A stretch of DNA of 64,000 nt from Chryseobacterium sp. T16E-39 (GCF_002216065.1 NZ_CP022282.1:310001-374000); one strand, 5' to 3'; counted from the first letter of the stretch, positions 34,647-44,304 are shown. Translations and numbers: made by a program. Notes: generated by a model from the letters alone, not told the origin.

Positions 34647-35204
34647 ATGAAAAATTTGAAATTTCCTGTTACCCTGATATTATTCTTGCTATTTAGTTTT
34701 AGCAATGCTCAAAAGTTTGGTGTTGTAGACTCCAAGGCCGTATTGAGTAAAATGCCCCAGTATAAAGAGGCAGAGGCAAGACTTGAGGCACAGATCGATA
34801 CCTGGAAGACTGAACTTCAGGGCATACAATCCGAATATGAAAAGAAAAAATCAGCATTGGATAATGAAAGAGTATTATTAGTGGGGGAGCAATTAAAACA
34901 GAGAGAAAAAGAAGTCGCTGATTTGGATAAGAACGTTAAGACCACGACAAGTTTAAGGTTCGGTCTCACTGGGGAAGTTGCCCAACTGAGAAAAAATCTG
35001 GCTGTTCCTTTTGAAGATCAGATACGTAAAGCAGTTGAGACAGTTTCTGAAAAAAATGGGTTGGCAACAGTTATTGATAAAACAGATAACAATGTTATTT
35101 ACCTTGAGAAAAAATACGATTATACAGAAAAGGTCCTGGATATTCTCTTGAACAGAACTCCTGAACCGGAAAAAATAGAAAAGCCATCTAAAAAGAAAAG
35201 ATAA
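34647..35204 (+). CDS. OmpH/Skp-like periplasmic chaperone
   Basis: 185 residues from the ATG at 34647, which starts the signal peptide (MKNLKFPVTLILFLLFSFSNAQ); an ATG four codons earlier (34635) is possible. The mature part begins KFGVVDSKAVLSKMPQYKEAEARL, then a long charged coiled coil and a C-terminal LATVIDKTDNNVIYL strand: the Skp/OmpH pattern of trimeric outer-membrane-protein chaperones. The basic C-terminal tail (PSKKKR) is unusual. Stand-alone gene; many flavobacteria have several OmpH copies elsewhere beside BamA. Confidence 0.88.
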   Translation: MKNLKFPVTLILFLLFSFSNAQKFGVVDSKAVLSKMPQYKEAEARLEAQIDTWKTELQGIQSEYEKKKSALDNERVLLVGEQLKQREKEVADLDKNVKTTTSLRFGLTGEVAQLRKNLAVPFEDQIRKAVETVSEKNGLATVIDKTDNNVIYLEKKYDYTEKVLDILLNRTPEPEKIEKPSKKKR

Positions 35205-35273
35205 TTAATATAAATTTTATAGCATTATCGTCTTGTAAATCTTTAAACAAGTTTTTCTTTGCTGACAAAAAAT

Positions 35274-35303
35274 AAAGCCCTGATCTTTAATGATCAGGGC
35301 TTT
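35274..35303. terminator. Bidirectional terminator
   Basis: AAAGCCCTGATC (35274-35285) and GATCAGGGCTTT (35292-35303), perfect 12-bp stem with 6-base loop, between convergent genes. Confidence 0.8.
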
Positions 35304-35323
35304 AATATTATTTGAATTGGTAT

Positions 35324-36409
35324 TTATTTTCCGAAGACAGATTTTACAGGTTCTCCAACAGGGTGGTTAGCTTTAAAGGTAAACCCTAGTAAAGTGGCTA
35401 TGGTTTGAGCAATCTGATCCTGATAGATCTGTGATGTGTTTTTCATTTCTCCTGATGGAGGGGTGTCGGGCCCTATTGCGACTAACCATGTTTCACTTGA
35501 ATGCTCCACAGAAGTTCCATGACTTGTCCACTGACTTCCTAAGCCTCTTCCATGGTCAGGACAGATAATAAAAGTGGTATTGTCTTTATAAAACGGATCT
35601 TCCTGCATTGCTGTCCAAAGATTTCCAATCATGGAATCCATATAATGGGCAGCATCCAGGTAGCTATCGTATTTTCCGGCATGAGCGAGATCATCAGTGT
35701 CAGCAAAATCGATATAAGTTACTTTGGGATGATTTGCGGCAATATATGTTTTAGCAATAGCGTACGTGCCCACATCCCAGCGTGCAGATTGACCAAAGTC
35801 ATTAGGAATATAGTTTTGTATTTCATTAGCCAGCTTTTGGGACTCGGTCAGATTTTTACCCGTTGCCTTTTCAAACGGATTGATGACCAGCATATGATTC
35901 CTATCGCGGTTAACAATTTTTGATACGGCATCCCAGCTGGCAATTGTAGCGACTTTGTCCTCATATCCTTTCTGTTTATTTAAAAACTCCAGTACATTTT
36001 CATTTGGATTATTGGGATAAGAATTTGAATTGATTTTATCATCACAATAGCCGGTTACCGTTTCACTTCTTCCGGGAAAGGAGAACCAATATTTATTCTT
36101 TACATTCACCAGGCTTCCTAAGTCCCGATTTCCGTATAACTGTCCCTGTTTGGAAATGACGTTCCATAAAAAAGGCATTAATTTTTTTCTGAGCTCACTT
36201 TCTGTTTCAGCCCAGAATTTTTTGTACACATAGGCAGAATCCTGCTGACGGTATTTTTTATTTTGTAAAAGGGTGGGGTCTGCACCTTTAAACATTTCAT
36301 GCCATCGGTAGCCATCAATGGAAATCAATACTATATTTTTTGTTTTTTTTGTTTGTGCACCAAACAATTGGACCATCATGAACAGGATCAGAAAAAATTG
36401 AGTTTTCAT
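35324..36409 (-). CDS. Exported alkaline-phosphatase superfamily protein (phosphodiesterase-like)
   Basis: 361 residues with a signal peptide (to about FGAQ). Metal-site motifs of the alkaline phosphatase superfamily are visible: NIVLISIDGYRW (first Asp), YIDFADTDDLAHAGKYDSYL (Asp/His), FIICPDHGRG (Asp-His) and SHGTSVEHSSE (His). The candidate nucleophile is Ser/Thr in GRSETVTGY. The form resembles type-I phosphodiesterase/nucleotide pyrophosphatases or sulfatase-like enzymes. Periplasmic or secreted. Next to an exported EEP-family enzyme, so the pair may scavenge phosphate from nucleotides or phosphodiesters (inference). Confidence 0.87.
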   Translation of the reverse strand: MKTQFFLILFMMVQLFGAQTKKTKNIVLISIDGYRWHEMFKGADPTLLQNKKYRQQDSAYVYKKFWAETESELRKKLMPFLWNVISKQGQLYGNRDLGSLVNVKNKYWFSFPGRSETVTGYCDDKINSNSYPNNPNENVLEFLNKQKGYEDKVATIASWDAVSKIVNRDRNHMLVINPFEKATGKNLTESQKLANEIQNYIPNDFGQSARWDVGTYAIAKTYIAANHPKVTYIDFADTDDLAHAGKYDSYLDAAHYMDSMIGNLWTAMQEDPFYKDNTTFIICPDHGRGLGSQWTSHGTSVEHSSETWLVAIGPDTPPSGEMKNTSQIYQDQIAQTIATLLGFTFKANHPVGEPVKSVFGK

Positions 36410-36534
36410 AAGAACATCGTCGTTTATTGTTAGGCAAAACTAAACCATGTTCTAAAAAAAATCCGTGAAGCTCTTATTAATTCTTTGTTAACCACCCATT
36501 AATAAAAGAGATGATTGAATATAGCTTTCCCGGA

Positions 36535-37659
36535 TCAGTTTTTATTTTTTTGCTTCAAAATATGGGATGGGCTCACCATTTCAAAGGTAGAAAGTAATCC
36601 TTTATGATCCGAAGGCCAGATATCAACTGGGGGTATAAATGGGTCCTGGGTATTTTCTGTGGTTCGGATATTTTTTACGATGGATTTATTGTAACCAACA
36701 ATACTTGAGCTTTTTAACGTAAGATTTGGAGACGGTGTAAAGAAGATGTAGTCAATCCGTTCTCTTTCATCTGCCTCAGGAGTCCACGATAACTGATTGG
36801 GAGATTTGGCAGGATTATCCGATGGAAATGTAAAACCGGGATGGGTAACAGCAGAAGGGTACATCACCCGGTACGAATCTTTAAAGCCTGCATCATTCAG
36901 TAGTTTTGTGGTATCCCAGTTGTATATTACCCCATTATGATCATACAGATTGGCAGTGCTGGCGGTCCAATCGAACATGGAAGGTTCATTAAAATCCCCA
37001 CCCAGAAATATGATCGCACCTTTATTTTTTTCTGTATTTGCATCATCAATAAATGCGGTTATGGCTTCATCCCTGTATGAGGCCAAATTCATTTGAGAGA
37101 CCTTCGAAATGTCAGTTTCAGGGCCATTGGGTAGTTTTGACCAATTCAGTCCACTGTAGCCACGGGGCAGATAACATGCATAATTGGTATAATCCAGATG
37201 TCCTGTATATGCCGCAATACGCTGTCCATTAATCTGTGTAACGAGCTTATAAATTGAGCCATGATCACTGCTAACCGGATAAACAGATGCATTTTCAATG
37301 ATCGGGTATCTGGATAATATCCCGGAATCATCTGAACGGAAAGAATAGTAGGTATGGCCTTTAGCCTGGAGAGATTGAATGATTTTATTTGTGAAATCAA
37401 CATTATTGTAATTTCTGACTTCACTTAGGAATATAAAATCAGCATCAGAACGGATAATTTCCTTAACGATAGCGTCATAGCCACCTCCTACAGAAGTGCC
37501 TTCCTGCCATATATTAAGCTGAAAAAGTTTAAGGGTTTTTACTGATCTGCCTTCAACTTTATTAATAGCTTTACTTGAGTTTAACACTCCTGATTCTTCC
37601 TGTGAGCAGGCGACTATACTCAATAAAGAATACATCAATAAAATTTTTATGGTCTTCAT
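36535..37659 (-). CDS. Endonuclease/exonuclease/phosphatase family lipoprotein
   Basis: 374 residues; the lipoprotein signal MKTIKILLMYSLLSIVAC has a lipobox Cys at 18. EEP-fold motifs: LFQLNIWQEG (metal Asn), IFLSEV (catalytic Glu), YTGHLDY, GGDFNEPS (Asp/Asn), and C-terminal WPSDHKGLLSTF (Asp-His). The family hydrolyses phosphodiesters in DNA, sphingomyelin or inositol phosphates. Surface-anchored by its lipid. Same strand as the phosphatase 125 bases downstream, so possibly one operon. Confidence 0.9.
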   Translation of the reverse strand: MKTIKILLMYSLLSIVACSQEESGVLNSSKAINKVEGRSVKTLKLFQLNIWQEGTSVGGGYDAIVKEIIRSDADFIFLSEVRNYNNVDFTNKIIQSLQAKGHTYYSFRSDDSGILSRYPIIENASVYPVSSDHGSIYKLVTQINGQRIAAYTGHLDYTNYACYLPRGYSGLNWSKLPNGPETDISKVSQMNLASYRDEAITAFIDDANTEKNKGAIIFLGGDFNEPSMFDWTASTANLYDHNGVIYNWDTTKLLNDAGFKDSYRVMYPSAVTHPGFTFPSDNPAKSPNQLSWTPEADERERIDYIFFTPSPNLTLKSSSIVGYNKSIVKNIRTTENTQDPFIPPVDIWPSDHKGLLSTFEMVSPSHILKQKNKN

Positions 37660-37819
37660 GTCAATGTGTTTTAATAGCTTCTGATTTTGATGATATTATT
37701 TAACTAAAGTAAATAATTTTTTATTCACGAAGAAATGACTAATTGATTATTAATTATTTCTAGGTAACTGGGGTTTACAAATAATGGCTTTGTAATGATT
37801 TCGGAAAATAATTTTTATT

Positions 37820-37841
37820 AATTAATAAATATTCATTAATT
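37820..37841. promoter_or_regulatory. TetR-type operator: 22-base palindrome
   Basis: AATTAATAAAT followed by ATTCATTAATT; the halves are complementary except one position. It lies 30 bases upstream of the TetR start and just ahead of TAATTTTA, a near-match to the -7 element. Likely autoregulatory site. Confidence 0.6.
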
Positions 37842-37870
37842 TTACATCTTGAAATTTTAGAACTTTACTA

Positions 37871-38464
37871 ATGCGTTTAAAAGAAGGTGACAAAAAAGAA
37901 CTGATTAAGACCGAAGCGATTAAAATGATCATCAAGGATGGATTGGAGGGATTCAGCATGAATAAATTGGCTAAAGCCTGTAAAATCTCTGTTGCAACTC
38001 CTTATCTCTATTATAAAGACAGAGATGATTTAATTTTAACCATTGCCAGAGAAGAGGGGCAAAGGATGTCTGATAATATTCTTAAAGATTTTGATCCTGA
38101 AGCTGGTTTTGAAGAAGGGTTGAGGGTTCAGTGGAAAAACCGATATGGCTACATGACGACTTATCCAGACAGGCATTTTTTCTTTGAGCAATTGAGAAAT
38201 TCGAGTTATCAGGAGGAATTTCTACATATTTTTTTACAACGGTTTAAAGAGGTTTTAGGCAAGTTTTGGGACAATGCAGTTAAAAGAGGTGAATTAGACC
38301 ACATGCCATTTGAGGTATACTGGTCGGTTGCTTTTTCACCTATGTATGCTTTAGCACGTTTCCATAATGAAGGAAAAAGCCTGGGAGGAAAAGCCTTTAA
38401 AATGACGGATGAAATTTTATGGAAGACATTTGATCTCGTCGTGAAAGCATTAAAAAAAGGATAG
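37871..38464 (+). CDS. TetR/AcrR family transcriptional regulator
   Basis: 197 residues: N-terminal TetR HTH (IKTEAIKMIIKDGLEGFSMNKLAKACKISVATPYLYYKDRDDLILTIAREEG) and a helical ligand domain. It is followed after 106 bases by an MFS transporter on the same strand, the usual regulator-pump pairing. A palindrome upstream is its probable operator. The ligand is unknown. Confidence 0.93.
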   Translation: MRLKEGDKKELIKTEAIKMIIKDGLEGFSMNKLAKACKISVATPYLYYKDRDDLILTIAREEGQRMSDNILKDFDPEAGFEEGLRVQWKNRYGYMTTYPDRHFFFEQLRNSSYQEEFLHIFLQRFKEVLGKFWDNAVKRGELDHMPFEVYWSVAFSPMYALARFHNEGKSLGGKAFKMTDEILWKTFDLVVKALKKG

Positions 38465-38570
38465 TGAAATTTCAACTACATTTTATTAACTACAACAAAA
38501 ACTAATCAATACAGGGATTTTTTTATTTAAAATAACGATTCCTGTATGCTCAACTGACTTTTAAAAAATT

Positions 38571-39842
38571 ATGGAAACACAACAATCTTTGCCCTTTTCG
38601 GGCTATCAAAAGTTTGTCATATTTATTTTAGCGATTACCCAGTTTACGGTAATATTGGATTTTATGGTCATGTCTCCTCTTGGCGATATGCTGATGAAAT
38701 CACTTAGTCTAAAACCTTCGGCCTTTGGCTTTGCCGTTTCGGCTTATGCTTTTAGTGCCGGTATCTCAGGCTTGCTTACTGCCGGTTTTGCGGACCGATT
38801 TGACAGGAAGAAACTTTTACTTTTCTTTTACATTGGATTTATTGCAGGAACTATTTTTTGCGGACTTGCACAATCTTATCAGGCATTGGTTGCTGCCAGA
38901 ATTATTACCGGACTTTTTGGTGGAGTAATCGGTTCTATCTCTATGGCGATCATTACCGACTTATTTGTGCTTCAGCAAAGGGGTAGAGTAATGGGGTTTA
39001 TTCAGATGGGGTTTGGTGGAAGCCAGGTTTTAGGTGTACCCATCGGACTTTATCTTGCTAATGCATGGGGTTGGGAAGCCCCTTTCTGGATGGTAGCTAT
39101 TTTAAGTATTATTATTGCTGCTTTAATTTTTATAAAATTAAAACCGGTTACTGAACATCTCTCTGCACAAAGAGATAAATCTGCTTTTCAACATTTATGG
39201 CATACAATTTCAAAAGGGAATTATAGGGTAGGTTTTACTGCTACAGCTTTACTTTCTATTGGAGGTTTTATGATGATGCCTTTTGGAAGTGCCTTTGCTA
39301 TTAATAACCTTGGTCTTACCAATGAAGAGCTTCCCATGTTGTTCATGGTTTCTGGGGTAAGTGCACTGGTGATTATGCCGTTAATCGGGAAATTAAGTGA
39401 TAAGATCGATAAGTTTAAAATATTTGCGATTGCTTCTTTGTGGATGACAGTGATGTGTGTACTTTATACTAATCTATCGGTAACACCATTATGGTTGGTG
39501 ATGATATTTAATGTTTTAATGATGATCGGGATTATGAGCAGGATGATTCCTTCCTCTGCTTTAACGAGTGCAATACCTGATTTACAGGATAGGGGAGCTT
39601 TTATGAGTATCAACTCTTCATTACAACAGATAGCAGGTGGAGTAGCTGCAGCTGTTGCAGGTGTCATTGTTACCCAAAAAAGTAAAGGAGCTCCTTTGGA
39701 ACATTATAATATAGTAGGCTATGTTATTGTTGGTATTTCTTTCTTAAGTATATTCTTAATGTGGAGGGTTAACAATCTGGCAAAAAAGAAAGGAAGTATT
39801 GAAAAAGATCCTATAGAAGAACCAATTCCTTTGGCAGAATAA
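38571..39842 (+). CDS. MFS transporter (drug-efflux type)
   Basis: 423 residues, twelve predicted helices. Helix 1 has TQFTVILDFMVMSPLG, the motif-D-like signature of DHA-type multidrug exporters; the cytoplasmic loop 2-3 motif is GFADRFDRKKLLL; helix 5 has GFGGSQVLGVPIGLYLANAWGW (motif C-like antiporter signature). A proton-coupled exporter is the most likely function. Probably repressed by the upstream TetR protein. Confidence 0.92.
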   Translation: METQQSLPFSGYQKFVIFILAITQFTVILDFMVMSPLGDMLMKSLSLKPSAFGFAVSAYAFSAGISGLLTAGFADRFDRKKLLLFFYIGFIAGTIFCGLAQSYQALVAARIITGLFGGVIGSISMAIITDLFVLQQRGRVMGFIQMGFGGSQVLGVPIGLYLANAWGWEAPFWMVAILSIIIAALIFIKLKPVTEHLSAQRDKSAFQHLWHTISKGNYRVGFTATALLSIGGFMMMPFGSAFAINNLGLTNEELPMLFMVSGVSALVIMPLIGKLSDKIDKFKIFAIASLWMTVMCVLYTNLSVTPLWLVMIFNVLMMIGIMSRMIPSSALTSAIPDLQDRGAFMSINSSLQQIAGGVAAAVAGVIVTQKSKGAPLEHYNIVGYVIVGISFLSIFLMWRVNNLAKKKGSIEKDPIEEPIPLAE

Positions 39843-39851
39843 ATTAAAAAT

Positions 39852-39883
39852 AAAAAAATGTTCGGATTTCCGAACATTTTTTT
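39852..39883. terminator. Bidirectional terminator
   Basis: AAAAAAATGTTCGG (39852-39865) and CCGAACATTTTTTT (39870-39883), perfect 14-bp arms with a 4-base loop, between convergent genes. Confidence 0.85.
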
Positions 39884-39904
39884 GTCAAGGAAAGATTGAA
39901 AAAT

Positions 39905-40399
39905 TTAAAGTAAGATTTGTTTATTCGCTTTTTTCTGGATGATAAATTGGTAAACAGAACCGATTATAAAAAGGATAAAAAGAAGCAGAAGCGTTTTGCC
40001 TATCAGCGGATCACTGATGTCCTTGGCTAAAGGATGTCCCAGTGGAACACGTGTAAATGTTTCATTAACTGTTGGCACCAGGGATAAAAAGAAACTAAAA
40101 GACAACGAAAAGTTTTCAAAATACCGTGCTCTTTTGCTGTTTTGTTTTTTTGAAAAGAGAAAATAAGCCACGCATATCAAAATGATGATAAAGATGGAAA
40201 AGACATGTCCTGGATTAAAGCCTCCATGTTTCGATATACCCAATGCAGTGAGTGAAGTGACAAGGGTTCCGTAAAAATATATTTTTCCGGATAGGTTACC
40301 CAGATTGATCTTGCCATATTTAATAAATGATACTATTGCGCCTACCAGGGCTGCAATACCAATAACTGTGTGAAAAATCCCTAAACTTGAAAGTCCCAT
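39905..40399 (-). CDS. Small multi-pass membrane protein (DUF2306-like?)
   Basis: 164 residues with four to five hydrophobic segments. It starts MGLSSLGIFHTVIGIAALVG and contains GNLSGKIYFYGTLVTSLTALGISKHGGFNPGHVFSIFIIIL, with two His in a Gly-rich context, somewhat like DUF2306 membrane proteins; the family call is tentative. Its promoter has the same AraC-type repeat and -7 spacing as the OsmC and PrxQ genes 30 kb away. A truncated copy of its first codons, with the same promoter, is at 6895. Probably part of the same stress regulon. Confidence 0.75.
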   Translation of the reverse strand: MGLSSLGIFHTVIGIAALVGAIVSFIKYGKINLGNLSGKIYFYGTLVTSLTALGISKHGGFNPGHVFSIFIIILICVAYFLFSKKQNSKRARYFENFSLSFSFFLSLVPTVNETFTRVPLGHPLAKDISDPLIGKTLLLLFILFIIGSVYQFIIQKKANKQILL

Positions 40400-40497
40400 T
40401 TGATGATGTTTTTATGTTATAAATTCTTTTAATATAAAAAGTACAGATGGTAAAGAACCAACTTCCTTTTTCATTTTATTTCCTGAGAGGAACAATG

Positions 40498-40562
40498 CAA
40501 AATTGCAATAGAAATGAAAAGAAAACTTTGTGATTCCGTTCAATTATTTGGCATTTTGGTTC
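40498..40562 (-). promoter_or_regulatory. AraC-type direct-repeat operator and promoter (site 4 of 4)
   Basis: On minus, half-sites GAACCA (from 40562) and GAACGG (from 40541) are 21 apart, and the -7-like CAATTTTG occupies 40505-40498. First half-site base to last -7 base is 64 bases, as at the three promoters near 7-10 kb. Confidence 0.6.
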
Positions 40563-40566
40563 ACAA

Positions 40567-40605
40567 AAAAAAGCATTCTTAATTAAGCTTTAAGAATGCT
40601 TTTTT
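40567..40605 (-). terminator. Terminator of the AraC gene at 40648
   Basis: AAAAAAGCATTCTTAA (40567-40582) and TTAAGAATGCTTTTTT (40590-40605), perfect 16-bp arms and 7-base loop. It separates the regulator from the membrane-protein promoter immediately downstream. Confidence 0.8.
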
Positions 40606-40647
40606 ATAGGAAAGACCGTAAGAATTAATACGCTAGAAAATGAAATG

Positions 40648-41511
40648 TTACTTCAGGTGTTTATTTTTTATTTCCTGGCGATAGCTTGTTGGGCTAAGAT
40701 TGTATTTTTCACCGAAGCTTTTGGTAAAATTGGCCAGATCATTAAATCCGCAATCAAATGCAATTTCAGTGATCCGCTGATCTGAAACTAAAAGCAGTTC
40801 AGCCGCTTTTTCGAGCTTCTTGTTCCTGATATAGTTGGCAGGAGTATCACTATATAATTTTGCAAATTCTCTTTTAAAAGAGGATACGCTGAGATTAGTC
40901 TGCTCTGCCAGTTGTTCAATAGTTAATTGTGAAAATAGGTTAGCTTCAATGATCTGCTTAAAAGTGTAGGTCACCGGAGAAAAAAGCTGTGATAATATAA
41001 CCTGTATTGTCTCTGCATTTTGGTTTTGAGCCAACAGGATTATAATTTCCTTTAGTTTCAGAATCAGAATATCCTCATTAACCAAAGAAGGATTTTCAAA
41101 ATAAAATAAGAGCCCCTCTATATATTTCTGAATTAAAAATTCATTATTTATTTTTTTATTGGATTGATTGGAAATGATATTCTTAGGAGAGTGGAACAGT
41201 AATGGTAATTCCCGGTCATAAATTTTTTTCAATATATCCGGATAGAACGTAACAATTACAATTTCACAATTGCTTTTGGTATCGGAATGATGTATTTGTT
41301 TTCCTGAGCTGATACAATTCAGAAACAGGGAATAATTGGTGGGGATATTAATTTCTTCATGATCCATCTGATATTGGAATTCACCTTTTAGAACATACAG
41401 AAAACAGGCCTGCTCAGTAACAGGGAAATCAAAATTAAAAGGTGCTGTCAATGCCACTTTTTGTATCAAAGTTTTGCCGAACAGCTCATACTTTTTATAG
41501 TCATTTAACAT
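40648..41511 (-). CDS. AraC family transcriptional regulator (paralog of 8903-9754)
   Basis: 287 residues, closely similar along its whole length to the regulator at 8903: same N-terminal cupin-like half and a double HTH (LTIEQLAEQTNLSVSSFKREF; ITEIAFDCGFNDLANFTKSF). Recognition helices are nearly identical, so both may bind the same 21-bp-period sites. Located next to one of the four such promoters. The paralog pair suggests duplication of a regulator / membrane-protein unit. Confidence 0.92.
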   Translation of the reverse strand: MLNDYKKYELFGKTLIQKVALTAPFNFDFPVTEQACFLYVLKGEFQYQMDHEEINIPTNYSLFLNCISSGKQIHHSDTKSNCEIVIVTFYPDILKKIYDRELPLLFHSPKNIISNQSNKKINNEFLIQKYIEGLLFYFENPSLVNEDILILKLKEIIILLAQNQNAETIQVILSQLFSPVTYTFKQIIEANLFSQLTIEQLAEQTNLSVSSFKREFAKLYSDTPANYIRNKKLEKAAELLLVSDQRITEIAFDCGFNDLANFTKSFGEKYNLSPTSYRQEIKNKHLK

Positions 41512-41636
41512 AATTCTATTTATTAAGCATCAATACCATACAATTTGTGACGTCAGGAGATTTTTTCCCTGATGGAAATAATGATCAAATATAGAGCATA
41601 AAAATTAATTTTGATTAATGTAATAGTAGGATGCTT

Positions 41637-42437
41637 CTACACTATTCGGGAAGGTGATAATCCAAACATTTTCTTAAAAGCAAACGAAAAATGAGACAAA
41701 TCCTGAAATCCAACATCAAGATATATATCAGAAGGATTTGCGTTTTTTTCCTTGATAAGATAATATGCTTCCTGAAGTCTCTTTTGTTGCAGCCATTTTC
41801 TGGGACTTAGCGCAAAAATTTTTTCAAAATCACGTTGAAATGTAGAAAGGCTCCTGCCTGTGAGGTAAGCAAACCTTTCAAGAGACACATTAAAACGGAA
41901 ATTTTGAGTCATGAATGACTCCAGATCTATTTTTCCGGGTTCTGTAAAATCGAATAATACATCTTTTAAAATAGGATGGGTTTGCAGAAGGATCACGATA
42001 AGTTCCTTTAGTTTGATATTTTTCAATACTTCATTCCCGGGTTTATCCAGTTCGTCATATGGTTTTAAGGATTCGATATAACCTGAAAGCAGATCATTGG
42101 CTGGTAGATGAAAAACAGGTTCGTTATATTGACTTTTAGTGGCCTTGTAATCGTATTCCATACTCAGGTTTTTCAGTGTCTTCTGATCCATAAAAACTGA
42201 AATATTCGAATATTCACCATTTTCAGGAGGGATTTTATTAAACTTAATAAGCGTATTTCTTCTGGTGAGTCTAAAACTTCCCTGATTAAAAATATATTCC
42301 TTTTCACCATCATTATAAACCAATCTACCCGAAATCTGATAGCTGAAGACATGTTCCGGGATAAATTGCTCACCATCCCTTAGATTGCTGGAATAGCAGG
42401 CGTAAGTAATCTGATTAATTCTTTTGTGATCTGTCAT
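41637..42437 (-). CDS. AraC family transcriptional regulator
   Basis: 266 residues. N-terminal effector half (HVFSYQISGRLVYNDGEKEYIF) with RRNTLIKFNKIPP, then a C-terminal AraC HTH pair (FNVSLERFAYLTGRSLSTFQRDF; PSDIYLDVGFQDLSHFSFAFKKMFG). Homologous to the regulator at 48705. It follows an SDR gene by 28 bases and is in its operon. A 23-bp-period direct repeat sits at the operon promoter, so autoregulation is likely. Confidence 0.92.
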   Translation of the reverse strand: MTDHKRINQITYACYSSNLRDGEQFIPEHVFSYQISGRLVYNDGEKEYIFNQGSFRLTRRNTLIKFNKIPPENGEYSNISVFMDQKTLKNLSMEYDYKATKSQYNEPVFHLPANDLLSGYIESLKPYDELDKPGNEVLKNIKLKELIVILLQTHPILKDVLFDFTEPGKIDLESFMTQNFRFNVSLERFAYLTGRSLSTFQRDFEKIFALSPRKWLQQKRLQEAYYLIKEKNANPSDIYLDVGFQDLSHFSFAFKKMFGLSPSRIV

Positions 42438-42465
42438 AATACTTTTCTCTCCTCAAAAATATTGA

Positions 42466-43302
42466 TTATTTATCATTATCTGCATCAGTAGATAACGTAA
42501 CAGGCATCCACTTTTGGTATTCTTCTTGTCGGGTAAGCTCTGCATTTTTAAGGATTCCTACAGCATCACTTCCCAGCACCAGGTGAACAGGAGGTTCAGG
42601 ATGATCTGCCAGTTCAATTAATACTTTTGCGATTTTGTTCGGATCACTTTTTGGAACAAACTTTCCACTTTTAAAGAAATCAACACGCGCATCCACCGTT
42701 TCTTCATAACCTTCTACGTGTGGAGCAAACGACATAGACTGTCCCGCCCAATTGGTGCCCATTCCGCCTGGTTCAACTGAAGTTACTTTGATCCCGAGTG
42801 GCATCGCTTCTTTTGCTAATGCTTCACTAAAACCGGTTAAGCCAAATTTGGCACTCTGGTAAATTGAAAGACCAATGCTGGCTACAAGCCCACCTACTGA
42901 GCTAAGATTTAAGATCCTTCCGGATTTTTGCGTTCTCATATAAGGCAATACTGCCCTGCATATTTCAACGGGAGCCAACAAATTAGCCATAAACTGATCG
43001 CGGACCTGTTCTGTTGTAAAAGCCTCCGTTGCTCCGGTTACACCAAAACCGGCATTATTAACGAGAACATCAATACGCCCAAACCTTGAAATGGCATCCG
43101 ATACGGCTGTCTGGATCTGATTCGGATTTGTAATATCAAGTTCCAGTACAAGTATACGTTCTTTATAAATAGCAGCAAGATCATGCAGTTTTGATGGGGT
43201 TCTGGCAGTAGCTGCAACAAGTCCGCCATTTAAAAGAACTTCTTCTGTTAGTATTCGTCCTAATCCACTAGAACTACCGGTTATAAACCATACTTTTTCC
43301 AT
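42466..43302 (-). CDS. Short-chain dehydrogenase/reductase
   Basis: 278 residues, classical SDR: cofactor loop ITGSSSGLGR, NAG motif VNNAGFGVTG, catalytic Ser in LNLSSVGG and YxxxK in YQSAKFG, and PGGMGTNW after the active site. NADP preference is suggested by ARTPSK after strand 2. Substrate unknown. First gene of an operon with the AraC regulator at 41637. Confidence 0.93.
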   Translation of the reverse strand: MEKVWFITGSSSGLGRILTEEVLLNGGLVAATARTPSKLHDLAAIYKERILVLELDITNPNQIQTAVSDAISRFGRIDVLVNNAGFGVTGATEAFTTEQVRDQFMANLLAPVEICRAVLPYMRTQKSGRILNLSSVGGLVASIGLSIYQSAKFGLTGFSEALAKEAMPLGIKVTSVEPGGMGTNWAGQSMSFAPHVEGYEETVDARVDFFKSGKFVPKSDPNKIAKVLIELADHPEPPVHLVLGSDAVGILKNAELTRQEEYQKWMPVTLSTDADNDK

Positions 43303-43701
43303 GTTTTTTTATTTTTAATGATATAGCAAATTTATAAGCTTTACTTCCATATCACTTTGTTCTATTGGTCATACTTGCTTTGTTGTAAAAGTCATGTTTT
43401 GTTTAATCATTCTATAATAAATGTATACACAGCTGGTTTGTTTTTGAATATAAATTATTTAAATAAATACTACCTGTAAGATTTATTTTCGAGGATTGAT
43501 CAGCTCTGTGGTTAGATCGTTTACTTATCACAATTGATTGTTTATGGAGGATGTAGACATATTGTAGACATTGTTTTTAATTCCTGTAGATATTCTGTAG
43601 CTCAGAAAACCCTTCAGTATCCTTTATTAATCTCAACTTTGAACCATCTGGTTTGGAAACTCGCAAACACCAATCAATAACAATAAAATTCTTTACAAAA
43701 A
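43303..43701. other. Divergent spacer with an AraC-regulated promoter
   Basis: Left half holds the SDR promoter and 23-bp-period repeats (43327-43395). Right half (43400-43701) shows no gene and no clear element; the promoter of the lipoprotein gene at 43702 must lie there. Confidence 0.5.
43327..43395 (-). promoter_or_regulatory. Promoter of the SDR-AraC operon with 23-bp-period direct repeats
   Basis: -7 element TAAATTTG on minus (43334-43327), an exact consensus match. Repeats CTTTGTTCTATTGGTCAT (43355-43372) and CTTTGTTGTAAAAGTCAT (43378-43395), as read on plus, match at 14 of 18 positions with a 23-base period, 28 bases from the -7. The operon at 51184 has the same layout. Confidence 0.7.
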
Positions 43702-44238
43702 ATGGGAATACACCACAACATCAAAAATGTGATCCTGATGGGAACATTGCTGACCGTCACGGCATGTGAATTTTCTCGAAACACACCTTCGGAATACTTT
43801 GATAGGGCTGCGCTTAATACGAATATGATATCCCGATTTGGAGGTCAGTACTTCAATACCTATTTAAAATATATTAAAGGAGGAGCAAGCACCGCTGACT
43901 TTAATACCTGCGAAAAGTATCTTAAAAATAATTCTATTGCAACAGCAGAACGGAATGTGCAGAAGATAAAAGAATTGCAGGTCACTCCAAAAACAAAACC
44001 CATGATCGATGCAGCGCTTGATCTATATGCCTTTGTTTTGACCAGTTATAAAACGGACCATCTTAGGATTGCTAAAATGATCGATAACAAAGCACCGGAA
44101 GCAGAAATCGAGGCGGCTATAATTGAGCTTGATCATAAAAGCTACGATATTTTTAGTCAGAAATATGATAATCTTTGGAAGCTGGCGGAGATTTATGCTA
44201 AAAATAATGGGATTGAAGTTAAGAAAATGCCTTTTTAG
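43702..44238 (+). CDS. Lipoprotein of unknown function
   Basis: 178 residues; signal peptide with lipobox LTVTAC (Cys about residue 22). The mature part is alpha-helical and charged, with no motif I recognise. A 66-base gap separates it from two small membrane-protein genes on the same strand, so the three may be co-transcribed. Confidence 0.7.
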   Translation: MGIHHNIKNVILMGTLLTVTACEFSRNTPSEYFDRAALNTNMISRFGGQYFNTYLKYIKGGASTADFNTCEKYLKNNSIATAERNVQKIKELQVTPKTKPMIDAALDLYAFVLTSYKTDHLRIAKMIDNKAPEAEIEAAIIELDHKSYDIFSQKYDNLWKLAEIYAKNNGIEVKKMPF

Positions 44239-44304
44239 AAAGAAAAGTCTGCAACTCCAATCACCGCTGAATAGAGCAAATAATTTTTACGTTGATTAAT
44301 ACAT